This document shows positions 25,154 through 36,308 of a stretch of DNA of 43,980 nucleotides, one piece after another. Under the pieces are notes generated by a model. The model was not told the origin of the DNA. It ran no database searches and was given only the letters and a program-made list of their open reading frames with translations. Within the stretch, counting starts at the first letter, position 1, and each line of letters begins with the position of its first letter. Location of the stretch: contig CACXUV010000020.1 of the NCBI GenBank assembly GCA_902770845.1, positions 1 through 43,980 on the forward strand, given 5' to 3'. Origin of the DNA: an uncultured Prevotellaceae bacterium (GTDB lineage Bacteria; Bacteroidota; Bacteroidia; Bacteroidales; Bacteroidaceae). The position numbers and the translations under genes were made by a program.

Positions 25154-25271
25154 CAAAAAAAACATTTAACTCCTGCTTTTTTAGCTTTTTTTAGTAACTA
25201 TATCATGTAATTTCTGTTTTAAAAGCCGTTATCATACTTACGCCAAGGAAGTGACATACTCTTTTATATTC

Positions 25272-28199
25272 TTAATACCACTGCACCGAATTGGAATAGC
25301 CAGAACGCTTGTCGTATTTCAAGGCATCTGTAAGTGTGGAGGCATTGCAGCGGAAAGAGAAATTATAGCTGGTATAGGGCGACAGCACTACCGAACAAGA
25401 CATGTTGAAACAATGAAGATCACGAGAGAGCGACGCCGTAGTCATGGAAATCTTCTTGTTCTCGAAGTCGTAGCCCGAAGAGAATGAGATGTTCCAACCA
25501 TCGCTGATGCGAATGTTACCGCTCATGTTCAGGTTCTGCGTGAACTTATAGGGATAGCGCATGGAATTGTAGTTGAACTTCTTTACATCGGTGTTTTCGC
25601 GCATGGTGATGCCATAGCCAAAGCTGATGCTCCATGGCAAGGAGAAAAGCATGTAGCCACCTTCGTCGGTCTCGGCCGTCCCGGCATTCTCGCGCTTGGC
25701 ACCATGCTTACCTTGTTCCAGGTCTTTATCGACATTGGTCTCCACCTCGTTTTCGTCGTCATCGCTGTCTTTGTCGCGACCTTTGTTTTTCTTGTCCACC
25801 CTTTCGCCACGCAACCACTTGAAGAGATTGGCCACCTTGGTATTGTCGATGGTGTAGCTCAGGTTCTGCGACATGCCCTGGAACCGGCCTATCTTTCCTT
25901 TCTCCCAATAGGTGGTGTGCTCGGAAAGACGTGGCGTGGCACCCACTGAGTCGGCCTCATACACATAGCTGGCAAACACGGCACTGAGATTGAAGGTGTA
26001 GCTCTTGGTGAGCTTCAGCCTCAGACGGGCACTCAGGTCGCTCCAGGGCCTGATCTTGGCTGCCATATTATACGACATGCTGCCTCCCAGTTCGTCGATG
26101 ATGCTTATCTTGCGCAACGAATCGTTGCGGTCACGTATCTTCATCTCTATGTTGTTCGAAAGGTCGAACGAAACGCTACCCGTCTTTCCCTTGCCAGGAA
26201 CGCCATAAAGCTGCCCCTGATAAGGAGAGTATTCCACCAGCGACACGTTGCCATTGGCATCGGTCTTCTGATAGGTGTCATAGTAGCCATAGCGCGAGGC
26301 ACTGAAGTCGGGCGCATAGGAAAGGCTCACCTGCGGCGTGAGCACGTGGCGAATGCGGTCAATCTTATTGCCAAACAGTTTTCGGGAAGGAATATAATAG
26401 CCATAGAGCTTGGTGGAAGCTGAGAGCGAGAGGCTCCAGTTGTAGACGTTGTAGAAGCCATAGGTGGTGTCGCGCACCACAGATTGGCTTGCCATGTCCC
26501 ACGACTGCATGACTTTATTAGAATAGGTGCGGTCGGTGAAACTGATGGAGGGATTCACATTGATGTAGTTGAACAACGTGAAATTGGCACTGATAGGAAT
26601 AGAGTGCTGCATGCCATTGCGCCAGTCCTTGATCAAGTTCGACTTCAACAGTTTGTCTTCTTTGGTAGAAATAGAGTTGCTGAAGTGTCCGGTATAAGAC
26701 ATCGAGATTTTTTCGTACCAGCGCTCCTTACCCACCATGTGACGACGCTTGAAGGGATAGAAACGCGAAATGCTGATATTCAAGTCGGGCAACGTCATGG
26801 AAATGGTGCTGTCGCGCATGTTCTGACTCAGGTTCATCGTGGTGGAAAGCGTCAGTCCGATGCTCGAAAAGCCGGTGCTGTAACTCACGGAAGATGTGCG
26901 CGTAGACTGTGTCATAGACTGCGGGTTGTACATCGACGTGAGATTGTTGCGCTCATAGCTGCTGGTGGCAAAGTTGACCGAGGCCGACAGGTTGGAGAAA
27001 GGATTGGCCTTGGCATCTTGGCGGTGACTCCACTGAATTTTGAAACTCGTCTGCTTGGCATAGTCTGGCATGTTCTTCTCGCCATTGATCGTGTTCTGAT
27101 AGCTGCCATATACCGAACCACTGTAGCGATAGCGCTTGCGGTAGTTGCTGGCCGCCGAAATGCCCCATGAGCCCTTGGTGTAGATTTCGCCAAGGAGTTT
27201 CAGATCCATCTTGTCGCTGATAGCAAAATAGTAGCCACCATCGCGCAAATAGAATCCACGCTCAGTTTCATCGCCATAGGTAGGCATGATGAAACCACTG
27301 GAATAGCTCTTCGTGAAGGGGAAAAAGCCATAAGGTACGGCCAAGGGAACAGGTACATCGCAGACCACCAAATAGGCAGGACCAAACACCACATTCTTGC
27401 CTGGCCGGACCTTAGCACGCGACATGGCGATATAGAAGTCGGGGTGCGGCTCGTCACAGGTGGTGTATTTTCCATGCTGCAAATACAACTCGCCCGTAGC
27501 ACCACGCTTTGCCAGTTCACTGGTCAGGAAACCATCTTCCTGCTCAGTATAAACATCCTGAATGATGCCCTTCTTTGTTTTGAAGTTGAAGGCCATCGTA
27601 TCGTTTTCGTAGGTGTCGCTGCCCATCTGAAACACAGGTGTGCCAAACTTCTGCCCCAATGAGTCGACAGCACCCGTGGCATGAACCAATGAAGAATCGA
27701 GGCACATATAGATTTGCTCGCTCTTCAGGTCCATGTCCTGATACTTCACATGCGACGAACCAAAGAGATGGGCCATGCCCGTTCCTGCCTCATAGATGAG
27801 CGAATCTTCGGCTGAGAAATCCACAGGCGAATCAATTCCGTTCTTCTTCTGTCGATTCAGCGAGTCAAGTCGCAGCGAGTCGTCTACTGCCTTGTTGTGC
27901 AGCCAGATGGCTTGCGCCAACGAGTCCATGCCAACCGTATCTGCAAGAACCGATAAAGAATCAACCTGCTGAGAATCAGTGCTATCGGCAACACTCAATG
28001 AAGAAACGCTATCAGCAACTATCGGCGAAGAAACACGATCGGCAACGAACACAGAAGAAGCAGTATCGGCAACAGCGTGCGAAGAGCGAAGTGTGTCAGT
28101 CTGACTCCATGTAGACGACACCATCGTGACCAACGGTGTGCGTGCAACCATCAGCACAAAGGCACTAAGCAGAAAAAACAACCCTATTTCACGTTTCAC
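25272..28199 (-). CDS. LptD/OstA-like outer-membrane LPS-assembly protein
   Basis: A 975-residue predicted outer-membrane beta-barrel. A hydrophobic N-terminal signal (about 5-26) is followed by a Ser/Asp/Val-rich region with four 9-residue repeats (43-78). A jelly-roll OstA-like domain (about 125-260) contains SHVKYQDMDLKSEQIYM and TMAFNFKTKKGIIQDVYTEQ. A long barrel of alternating hydrophobic and polar strands ends in NSVQWY, a typical barrel terminus with a C-terminal aromatic. An acidic insert rich in Lys/Asp (about 805-850) is a probable surface loop. The start is GTG. It inserts LPS at the cell surface in characterised bacteria. It follows the HD-domain gene by 52 nt. Confidence 0.85.
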   Translation of the reverse strand: MKREIGLFFLLSAFVLMVARTPLVTMVSSTWSQTDTLRSSHAVADTASSVFVADRVSSPIVADSVSSLSVADSTDSQQVDSLSVLADTVGMDSLAQAIWLHNKAVDDSLRLDSLNRQKKNGIDSPVDFSAEDSLIYEAGTGMAHLFGSSHVKYQDMDLKSEQIYMCLDSSLVHATGAVDSLGQKFGTPVFQMGSDTYENDTMAFNFKTKKGIIQDVYTEQEDGFLTSELAKRGATGELYLQHGKYTTCDEPHPDFYIAMSRAKVRPGKNVVFGPAYLVVCDVPVPLAVPYGFFPFTKSYSSGFIMPTYGDETERGFYLRDGGYYFAISDKMDLKLLGEIYTKGSWGISAASNYRKRYRYSGSVYGSYQNTINGEKNMPDYAKQTSFKIQWSHRQDAKANPFSNLSASVNFATSSYERNNLTSMYNPQSMTQSTRTSSVSYSTGFSSIGLTLSTTMNLSQNMRDSTISMTLPDLNISISRFYPFKRRHMVGKERWYEKISMSYTGHFSNSISTKEDKLLKSNLIKDWRNGMQHSIPISANFTLFNYINVNPSISFTDRTYSNKVMQSWDMASQSVVRDTTYGFYNVYNWSLSLSASTKLYGYYIPSRKLFGNKIDRIRHVLTPQVSLSYAPDFSASRYGYYDTYQKTDANGNVSLVEYSPYQGQLYGVPGKGKTGSVSFDLSNNIEMKIRDRNDSLRKISIIDELGGSMSYNMAAKIRPWSDLSARLRLKLTKSYTFNLSAVFASYVYEADSVGATPRLSEHTTYWEKGKIGRFQGMSQNLSYTIDNTKVANLFKWLRGERVDKKNKGRDKDSDDDENEVETNVDKDLEQGKHGAKRENAGTAETDEGGYMLFSLPWSISFGYGITMRENTDVKKFNYNSMRYPYKFTQNLNMSGNIRISDGWNISFSSGYDFENKKISMTTASLSRDLHCFNMSCSVVLSPYTSYNFSFRCNASTLTDALKYDKRSGYSNSVQWY
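27966..28073 (-). repeat. Four tandem 27-bp repeats inside the LptD-like gene
   Basis: They encode VADTASSVF, VADRVSSPI, VADSVSSLS and VADSTDSQQ (residues 43-78), between the signal sequence and the OstA-like domain. Confidence 0.8.
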
Positions 28200-28251
28200 G
28201 CTGCAACAATTTCTAATCGATTATCTATTTCGTAGTGTTACGCCCCCCCTG

Positions 28252-28806
28252 CTATTCAAACTTTTGAGCCCATATCAAGAAACGCTTCACACCATCGCTC
28301 CCAAAGCGCTCCAACGTCTGAGCAGCCTGCCCCACGCTGAGCACCCTGTCGGGATGAGACTTGCTGTAGAACTTATCGGCATAGCACACCACCTGCTCTT
28401 CAAGCGTCTGAGGAACGAAACGGCCCTCGCGCAACCAGTCTTCCGGCAACAGCGGTGTGCCGTCACCACCGGTGGGCATCCGGGTAATGCCTGCCCCTGT
28501 GTGGCGCTCACACACCCTGGCATGTTGCTCAAAGCCTGCCTGACGCAACAGTTTGCCGCCAATAAGACCATGACACACGTAGGGCTCTGTTCCATTACAA
28601 CAGATTGAAGGTGCATAACACCAACGTATGCCAATGTCATGGAGCATGGCAGCCTCTTCCAGAAAACTGCGGTTCAAGTTCAGCTCGGGGTGGTTATCGC
28701 AAATGAGCAGACAACGACTGGCCACCTGACTGCTATGCTTCAGCAACAGCCGACGCAAATCGTCATCTTCGGGATAATATTGGTCTATAATCGTTTGAAA
28801 GTTCAT
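28252..28806 (-). CDS. HD-domain protein, predicted phosphohydrolase
   Basis: A 184-residue cytoplasmic protein. The metal-binding HD pattern includes His24 in LLLKHSSQVA, the HD pair in AAMLHDIG (about 52-59) and CERHTGAG further on, ending with VVCYADKFYSK, whose Asp completes the site. Such small HD proteins hydrolyse nucleotides or phosphorylated metabolites; the substrate here is unknown. The ATG at 28806 is used because the longer open frame (to 28878) crosses the promoter at 28847-28879. Probably co-transcribed with the LptD-like gene downstream. Confidence 0.85.
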   Translation of the reverse strand: MNFQTIIDQYYPEDDDLRRLLLKHSSQVASRCLLICDNHPELNLNRSFLEEAAMLHDIGIRWCYAPSICCNGTEPYVCHGLIGGKLLRQAGFEQHARVCERHTGAGITRMPTGGDGTPLLPEDWLREGRFVPQTLEEQVVCYADKFYSKSHPDRVLSVGQAAQTLERFGSDGVKRFLIWAQKFE

Positions 28807-28846
28807 AACTTTGACAGAGACACGGCAACGGATGCCGTTTTGCGGT

Positions 28847-28879
28847 GCAAAGGTAGGCTTTTTTCTGCGAATGACCAAA
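28847..28879 (-). promoter_or_regulatory. Promoter of the HD-domain/LptD-like operon
   Basis: Minus-strand TTTG (28879-28876), 20-nt spacer and TACCTTTGC (28855-28847). Confidence 0.7.
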
Positions 28880-28918
28880 AAAAAACACTCTTATTGAGGA
28901 CTTTTCAGTTATTTATTG

Positions 28919-28927
28919 TATCTTTGC
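28919..28927 (+). promoter_or_regulatory. -7 promoter element of uxuA
   Basis: TATCTTTGC, 72 nt before the uxuA ATG; the leader is A/T-rich. Divergent from the HD-domain promoter. No sugar-regulator operator could be recognised. Confidence 0.55.
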
Positions 28928-28999
28928 CGACAAAACATTCGAATAGCCAATCTTTGATAAATACACATAATTAATTATAATATCAACCAACTTAAAATT

Positions 29000-30259
29000 A
29001 TGGAAAGAACCTGGAGATGGTTTGGCAAGAAGGACAAGATTACGCTTGCCATGCTGAGACAAATTGGCGTTGAAGGCATAGTAACAGCCCTCCACGACGT
29101 GCCCTTAGGCCAAGTGTGGACGCGCGAAAAGATTCGCGATTTGCGCGAATACATTGAAAGCTACGGCATGCGCTGGAGCGTGGTGGAAAGTCTGCCCGTT
29201 GTGGAAACAATAAAATATGGAGGCCCCGACCGCGACCAACAGATTGAGGTGTACAAGGAGAGTCTGCGCAACCTGTCGGCCGAAGGCATTCACTGCATTT
29301 GCTACAACTTCATGCCTGTGCTCGACTGGGCACGTACCGACCTGCTGCATGCGAACCCCAACGGCTCTACCAACCTCTATTTTAACTATGCCGAGTTTGC
29401 CTACTTCGACATCTACATTCTGAAACGCGAAGGTGCCCGCGAGGAATGGGCTGCTTTCAAGATGAAGAACGACAAGGGCGAGATAATCGACCGCAACGTG
29501 CTGCAGGAATGCGATGAGCTGGCCAAGACCATGACTCCTGAAAAAGACCACAAACTGGTGGAAAACATCGTCATCAAAACGCAAGGATTCGTGAGTGGCA
29601 ACTTCAGCGAAAACGACGAAGCTCCCATTCAGAAGTTCCGTGAGTTCCTTGACCTATATAAAGGAATAGACAAGAAGCAGTTACGTGAAAACATGAAATA
29701 CTTTCTCGAGGCCATCATGCCGACTTGTGAAGAGTACAACATGAACATGTGCGTGCATCCCGACGATCCCCCCATTGAGATTCTGGGCCTGCCTCGCATC
29801 GTGCGCACAGAGGAAGACATTCAGTGGTTCCTTGACGCCGTTCCCAACAAGCACAACGGCCTCACATTCTGCGCTGGAAGCCTGTCGGCTGGCACTTACA
29901 ACAATGTGGTAGACCTGGCCAAGAAGTTTGCCTCACGCACCCATTTCGTTCATCTGCGCTCTTGCCACATTTTCCCCAATGGCAACTTCACCGAAGCTTC
30001 GCACTTGGGCGGACGTGCCGACATCATCGAACTGTGCCGCATCTTTGAAAAAGAGAACCCACAACTGCCCATGCGTGTAGACCACGGCATGACGTTCACC
30101 GACGAGCCCGGCGGCATCATGGACGAGAGCAGCCACGGCCATAATGCCGGCTACACCCTTCTGGGCCGCATGTTTGCATTGGGACAGGTGCAAGGCATTC
30201 TTGCCACCGTAGACCGCGAACTGGGCATTCCCTACAAGCAGCCGGGATTCTTCGACTAA
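29000..30259 (+). CDS. uxuA: D-mannonate dehydratase (UxuA)
   Basis: A 419-residue TIM-barrel enzyme that converts D-mannonate to 2-keto-3-deoxy-D-gluconate in glucuronate catabolism. Family landmarks are MERTWRWFGKKDKITLAMLR at the start, YNFMPVLDWARTDL, CVHPDDPPIEILGLPRI and RSCHIFPNGNFTEASHLGG, which carry metal-binding His/Cys residues, and MRVDHGMTF near the C-terminus. Length is normal. Its partner uxuB lies 1.06 kb downstream on the same strand, separated by an opposing sensor-like gene whose stop overlaps the uxuA stop by 4 bases. Confidence 0.97.
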   Translation: MERTWRWFGKKDKITLAMLRQIGVEGIVTALHDVPLGQVWTREKIRDLREYIESYGMRWSVVESLPVVETIKYGGPDRDQQIEVYKESLRNLSAEGIHCICYNFMPVLDWARTDLLHANPNGSTNLYFNYAEFAYFDIYILKREGAREEWAAFKMKNDKGEIIDRNVLQECDELAKTMTPEKDHKLVENIVIKTQGFVSGNFSENDEAPIQKFREFLDLYKGIDKKQLRENMKYFLEAIMPTCEEYNMNMCVHPDDPPIEILGLPRIVRTEEDIQWFLDAVPNKHNGLTFCAGSLSAGTYNNVVDLAKKFASRTHFVHLRSCHIFPNGNFTEASHLGGRADIIELCRIFEKENPQLPMRVDHGMTFTDEPGGIMDESSHGHNAGYTLLGRMFALGQVQGILATVDRELGIPYKQPGFFD

Positions 30260-31083
30260 ACCATTTGTTTGCCAACTACATGAGCCACCATCTTGAGTAA
30301 ATCGGACGAAGCGATGCTTTCATCAAAATAAGTTACATTCTGGTCGGCTCTGCTATCATCCTTACCAGCGAAGACAAACACAGGCATCTGATTTCTTCGT
30401 TCGGTAAGGATGGTTGCTACAACGGAGTCTGTCTGATGATATACTTCCACATCGGTAATCACTGCACAGAAATTGTAATCCTCAGCATGCATCAGGCGAT
30501 TCATGGCCTGGTGCTCTGTATCGGCACTGAGCACACGGAAGGAAACGCCCAGAGCAGTGCGCACTTGGTCGAAGAGCGCTGAGTTTTTCGACACAAACAG
30601 CACCTTGGGACGCAGACCGCCACCATGCGAGGTCACATCGGTTACATTCACCACCATGTGGGGCTTTTCATCGAGACTCACAAAGCAGCCGTCAACCCTC
30701 ACGTCGACATCTTGCACAGAACTGCCTTCGCCCAGTTCCATACAAGCTTCCAGGTCTTTGAAATCGTCGCGACGCTCAAACGACTTTCCTATCACAAACC
30801 TCACCGGACAATGCTTGCATTCTGCACCCTCACCACATTTGCCAGTGTCGTGAGAGTTCTTGCAATGCAGCACATTTCCCAACCGGCGTGGCTGCGTCCC
30901 ATCCAATTTCACATTCGACTCTTTCACATCGAAGTGTTCATCAACCAGAAAAGTGTAGTTTTCCTGATTATCGACAACAGCACGCAGGTTCATCACATCC
31001 TTGCGAAGTTTCATGGTCCTGAAGAGAGCCAAGGCAGCAACTGCAGCCGCCAACACAGCGATTATTACAACGATGATCATCAT
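30256..31083 (-). CDS. Membrane-anchored PAS-like (Cys4) and receiver-like protein of unknown function
   Basis: A 275-residue protein with one N-terminal membrane helix (3-20). The PAS-like domain (about 35-155) contains LHCKNSHDTGKCGEG and AECKHCPVR, giving four cysteines at 74, 83, 89 and 92. The same C-x8-C-x5-C-x2-C form occurs in PAS domains of some sensor kinases and could bind metal or respond to redox. Residues 158-275 have the strand/helix pattern of a receiver. Asp211 in VITDVEV and Lys241 are present, but the acidic pair at strand 1 is replaced by Ser165-Lys166. There is no kinase, DNA-binding or cyclase domain. It lies between uxuA and uxuB on the other strand with its own promoter. 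Confidence 0.6.
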   Translation of the reverse strand: MMIIVVIIAVLAAAVAALALFRTMKLRKDVMNLRAVVDNQENYTFLVDEHFDVKESNVKLDGTQPRRLGNVLHCKNSHDTGKCGEGAECKHCPVRFVIGKSFERRDDFKDLEACMELGEGSSVQDVDVRVDGCFVSLDEKPHMVVNVTDVTSHGGGLRPKVLFVSKNSALFDQVRTALGVSFRVLSADTEHQAMNRLMHAEDYNFCAVITDVEVYHQTDSVVATILTERRNQMPVFVFAGKDDSRADQNVTYFDESIASSDLLKMVAHVVGKQMV

Positions 31084-31108
31084 TCTTGGTATAGATTTGT
31101 TTTGGCTA

Positions 31109-31139
31109 CAAATTTACAAAAATAGCTCATAACAGCAAA
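31109..31139 (-). promoter_or_regulatory. Promoter of the PAS/receiver-like gene
   Basis: Minus-strand TTTG (31139-31136), exactly 19 nt, then TAAATTTG (31116-31109), 26 nt before the ATG. Confidence 0.7.
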
Positions 31140-31278
31140 TGTTTTTGGGAAGATTAACAGTCAAAACAAAGTATTCACCACAAACGCAACAGTTACCAAA
31201 CGTCTCTTTTTCTTTCGCTTCTATATGTTTTTGCAAACTTTTATGAACAAAGAATGGCGCAGTTTAGTTTTTTTTCCG

Positions 31279-31287
31279 TATTTTTGC
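31279..31287 (+). promoter_or_regulatory. -7 promoter element of uxuB
   Basis: TATTTTTGC, 33 nt before the ATG at 31321. No -33 TTTG at normal spacing, which would fit an activator-dependent promoter. Confidence 0.55.
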
Positions 31288-31320
31288 AGCCAACAAACCA
31301 ATAACAAACAATTCTGAGAA

Positions 31321-32907
31321 ATGAAATTGAACGACTTGCTGAGCGGCCAGCTAAACACCGCAGAATGGGAACAGAAGGGCTACGAGCTTCCAAAGTTCGA
31401 CATCAAGGCTGTACGCGAAAAGACTACCAAAGAGCCCACATGGGTTCACTTTGGCGGTGGAAACATTTTCCGCGCCTTCCCTGCAGCCATCTTGAACGAC
31501 GCGCTGAACACAGGACAATATGACCGTGGTGTGATTGTGGCAGAAACATTCGACTACGAAGTAATCGACAAAGCCTATCGCCCTTACAACAACCTGTCGC
31601 TGCTGGTGTCGCTGCAAAGCACAGGCACCGTGCAGAAGAAGGTTATTGCCAGCGTGACAGAAGCACTGAAAGCCGACCCTCAGTTCGAGGACTGGCAACG
31701 ACTGATTGAGATCTTCCGCAACCCCAGTTTGCAGATGATTTCGTTTACCATTACCGAAAAAGGCTACACCTATAACGAAGCTGACCTGAGTCGCGGTCTT
31801 GAGCCTGTTTTTGCCATGGGTAAGGTGTGTCGGCTGCTTTTGGAACGCTTCCTTGCAGGCGAGCTGCCGCTGACGGTGCAATCGATGGACAACTGCTCGC
31901 ACAACGGCGACAAGGTGAAGGCTGGCGTAATGGCCTATGCTGAGCGCTGGGCTAAAGAGGGATTGGTGCCTGCCGACTTCGTTGCTTACCTGAAGAATGA
32001 GGCAAAGATAACTTTCCCATGGTCGATGATCGACAAGATTACGCCACGTCCCCATGAACGTGTAAAGGAGCTGCTGGCCAAAGACGGCTTCGAAGACAAT
32101 GACTATATTGAGACCGAGAAGCACACCTTCACAGCTCCCTTCGTGAATGCTGAAGAAGTGCAGTATCTGGTGATTGAAGACCACTACACCAATGGACGCC
32201 CGCCATTGAACCTGGGCGGTGCGCTCTACACCACACGCGAAACCGTAGACAAAGTTGAGACGATGAAGGTGACCACTTGTCTGAACCCGTTACACACGGC
32301 CATGAGCATCTATGGCTGCATGCTGGGCTATACGCTCATTTCCGAGGAGATGAAAGACGACGATCTGCGTGCCTTCATTCAGAAAATTGGCTATATGGAG
32401 GCAATGCCAGTGGTAGTCGATCCCGGTGTGCTGAATCCCTATGAGTTCATTGGCGCAGTGATCAACCGCCGACTGCCCAACCCCTTCATGCCCGACGCTC
32501 CCCAGCGCATTGCCATGGACACTTCGCAGAAGCTGCCCATCCGCTTCGGCGAGACCATCAAGAAGTATGTGGCCCGTGGCCTCGACATGAGCAACCTCAT
32601 CCTCATTCCCCTCACGCTGGCCGGTTATGCCCGCTACCTCAAGGGCATCAAGGACGACGGCACTCCCTTCGAACCGTCACCTGACCCCATGCTGCAAGAG
32701 ATGCAGGCCATCGTCGCCCCGTTAGAGATTGGCAGGAAGGAGCAAGACTGGAGCTGCCTGCGCAAGCTCTACAGCCGCAAGGATGTGTTTGGCCTTGACC
32801 TCTATGAAGCAGGATTGGGCGAACAGATCGAAGGAATGGTGAAGGAACTTTATGCAGGCAATGGTGCCGTGCGCCAGACACTTCACAAGTATGTATCGGC
32901 TCGCTAA
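31321..32907 (+). CDS. uxuB: Mannitol dehydrogenase-family oxidoreductase, probably fructuronate reductase (UxuB)
   Basis: A 528-residue long-chain NAD-dependent polyol dehydrogenase. The nucleotide-binding N-terminus has WVHFGGGNIFRAFPAAIL, and the catalytic domain includes SMDNCSHNGDKVKAGVMAYA, FPWSMIDKITPRPHERVKEL and the conserved TCLNPLHTAMSIYGCMLGY. The family includes mannitol, altronate and fructuronate reductases. Proximity to uxuA favours D-fructuronate to D-mannonate reduction, the step before mannonate dehydratase. It has its own promoter and is closed by a strong terminator. Confidence 0.88.
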   Translation: MKLNDLLSGQLNTAEWEQKGYELPKFDIKAVREKTTKEPTWVHFGGGNIFRAFPAAILNDALNTGQYDRGVIVAETFDYEVIDKAYRPYNNLSLLVSLQSTGTVQKKVIASVTEALKADPQFEDWQRLIEIFRNPSLQMISFTITEKGYTYNEADLSRGLEPVFAMGKVCRLLLERFLAGELPLTVQSMDNCSHNGDKVKAGVMAYAERWAKEGLVPADFVAYLKNEAKITFPWSMIDKITPRPHERVKELLAKDGFEDNDYIETEKHTFTAPFVNAEEVQYLVIEDHYTNGRPPLNLGGALYTTRETVDKVETMKVTTCLNPLHTAMSIYGCMLGYTLISEEMKDDDLRAFIQKIGYMEAMPVVVDPGVLNPYEFIGAVINRRLPNPFMPDAPQRIAMDTSQKLPIRFGETIKKYVARGLDMSNLILIPLTLAGYARYLKGIKDDGTPFEPSPDPMLQEMQAIVAPLEIGRKEQDWSCLRKLYSRKDVFGLDLYEAGLGEQIEGMVKELYAGNGAVRQTLHKYVSAR

Positions 32908-32931
32908 AAGTTCCTGCGAGCATCCCTACAA

Positions 32932-32975
32932 AAAAACGTCCCAGTCACCATTCATGGTGACTGGGACGTTTTTCC
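32932..32975. terminator. Strong intrinsic terminator after uxuB
   Basis: AACGTCCCAGTCACCA (32935-32950) and TGGTGACTGGGACGTT (32955-32970) form a perfect 16-bp stem with loop TTCA, flanked by an A-run and a T-run. It can work for uxuB and for the convergent B3/B4 gene. Confidence 0.92.
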
Positions 32976-33042
32976 TTTTACCGGCTACTGCGACCACCTC
33001 GTAGACGATATTGATATTCGTCTCTTTCGTGACTGGAAACGC

Positions 33043-33714
33043 TCAATCATGCCGATAGATGGTGAAGACACCCCCGTCGCTATGGGCGAAACGCCGCAGG
33101 AGGTCTTGTATGTAACGGGCATTCTCGCTAACGCGTTCCTCGTTTCCATCATAGCCGTTGATAAGAACCACCAGGTGGCGAGTGTCAAGAGTGATTTTCG
33201 TGCGCTCATGATCGCTGGTAGGCGTGCCTACCCCACCCTGCTGGTCGCGATAAACAGGAAGACCGGCAATGTTGAGCATACCGCGCCCAATGCCTTCGTA
33301 GGGTTCGCCCTCACGACCAATGCCAAGGCACAGTGTGTCGCCCACAAACTTTGAGGCGTCAAAACCACCAATGCTGTAGCCATGAACAATCGAGGCAAGG
33401 TTGATGAGATCCACCAGCGTGTCGATTTGATATAGTTCCTTGCCCTGCAGCATGCGCCGAATGAGCTGTTCACTGGCAGGGCGATAGCGTGAGGGATCTT
33501 TTCCACACAGTTTATATACGCGACGCGTGGCGGCAATACCAGGCTGTTCCTTGAGCAACTCGGTGGTAAGCTCGCGCCTGAAACGTTCCTCACACTGGTG
33601 TATTTCATCCCAAAGCTCAGCACAATACTGACTGTTCTCCACCTGCGCGTCGACGCATGCCCCAACGAAATCGGGACATACCGACGATATTTCGTTTGAT
33701 ACAACAATTTTCAT
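33043..33714 (-). CDS. Solo B3/B4 tRNA-binding-domain protein
   Basis: A 223-residue cytoplasmic protein related to the B3/B4 editing domain of phenylalanyl-tRNA synthetase beta (COG3382-like). Characteristic segments are RVYKLCGKDPSRYRPASEQL, LVDLINLASIVHGYSIGGFD and a Cys-containing catalytic-like stretch, DTLCLGIGREGEPYEGIGRG. Free-standing versions may edit misacylated tRNA, but their function is not settled. It begins 4 nt after the ligA stop, so the two form an operon. No functional link to DNA ligation is known. Confidence 0.8.
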   Translation of the reverse strand: MKIVVSNEISSVCPDFVGACVDAQVENSQYCAELWDEIHQCEERFRRELTTELLKEQPGIAATRRVYKLCGKDPSRYRPASEQLIRRMLQGKELYQIDTLVDLINLASIVHGYSIGGFDASKFVGDTLCLGIGREGEPYEGIGRGMLNIAGLPVYRDQQGGVGTPTSDHERTKITLDTRHLVVLINGYDGNEERVSENARYIQDLLRRFAHSDGGVFTIYRHD

Positions 33715-33718
33715 GACA

Positions 33719-35758
<2,040 letters not shown>

Positions 35759-35802
35759 GAAAGAAAAAACGAAAAAACAAAGCATTTTACGACAAAAAGC
35801 AC

Positions 35803-35811
35803 TAACTTTGC
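35803..35811 (+). promoter_or_regulatory. -7 promoter element of the HExxH gene
   Basis: TAACTTTGC, 20 nt before the ATG at 35832. No -33 TTTG at normal spacing. Confidence 0.5.
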
Positions 35812-35831
35812 AATCAAAATCAGAAAAAGAA

Positions 35832-36308
35832 ATGGACAATCCGCTGACGCTCCTGACACTGATGTGGCGAGCCCACAAGCCCAGCCACACAATCGACATG
35901 AAAGCATTGCGCAACACATTTTGGCTGCGCAAGGGCTATGCTGCGCTGACGTTCTTCGGAACCATCGTTACTGCCACCGACGAGGAGGCGCAGGAACTGA
36001 ACGGACAACTGACCAGCTTGAAGAACCACGAAATGATTCATCTGAAACAGGCCCAGTCGTGCGGCGACTCATGGGTGCGCTTCTACCTCTTATATATATA
36101 TTATTGGCTGCGTGCCTTGCCCCAAAACCGATACCACCGGCATGCGGCCTACTGGCTGAACCCTTTCGAACTGGAAGCCTATCAACACATGAACGACCTG
36201 CACTATCTGGAGAAATGCACCAACGGGGCTACCGAGTGGCGCAAGTATGCACGCATGAAGCCTGCAGAAAGGCGCCGACGCTTTCTTTCATCACAGTCGT
36301 CACATTAG
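35832..36308 (+). CDS. Small HExxH-motif protein, predicted metal-dependent
   Basis: A 158-residue protein with the zinc-peptidase motif HEMIH (66-70, in LKNHEMIHLKQ). A hydrophobic helix-like stretch (WVRFYLLYIYYWLR, 81-94) follows, then FELEAY (112-117), which could supply the third zinc ligand, Glu. This HExxH-hydrophobic-(E)AY arrangement recurs in small uncharacterised Bacteroidota proteins. The C-terminus is strongly basic (KPAERRRRF). Whether it has peptidase activity is unknown. The ATG at 35832 is chosen over 35808 because the latter lies inside the promoter. It converges on nhaD with a 9-nt overlap of the 3' ends. Confidence 0.6.
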   Translation: MDNPLTLLTLMWRAHKPSHTIDMKALRNTFWLRKGYAALTFFGTIVTATDEEAQELNGQLTSLKNHEMIHLKQAQSCGDSWVRFYLLYIYYWLRALPQNRYHRHAAYWLNPFELEAYQHMNDLHYLEKCTNGATEWRKYARMKPAERRRRFLSSQSSH

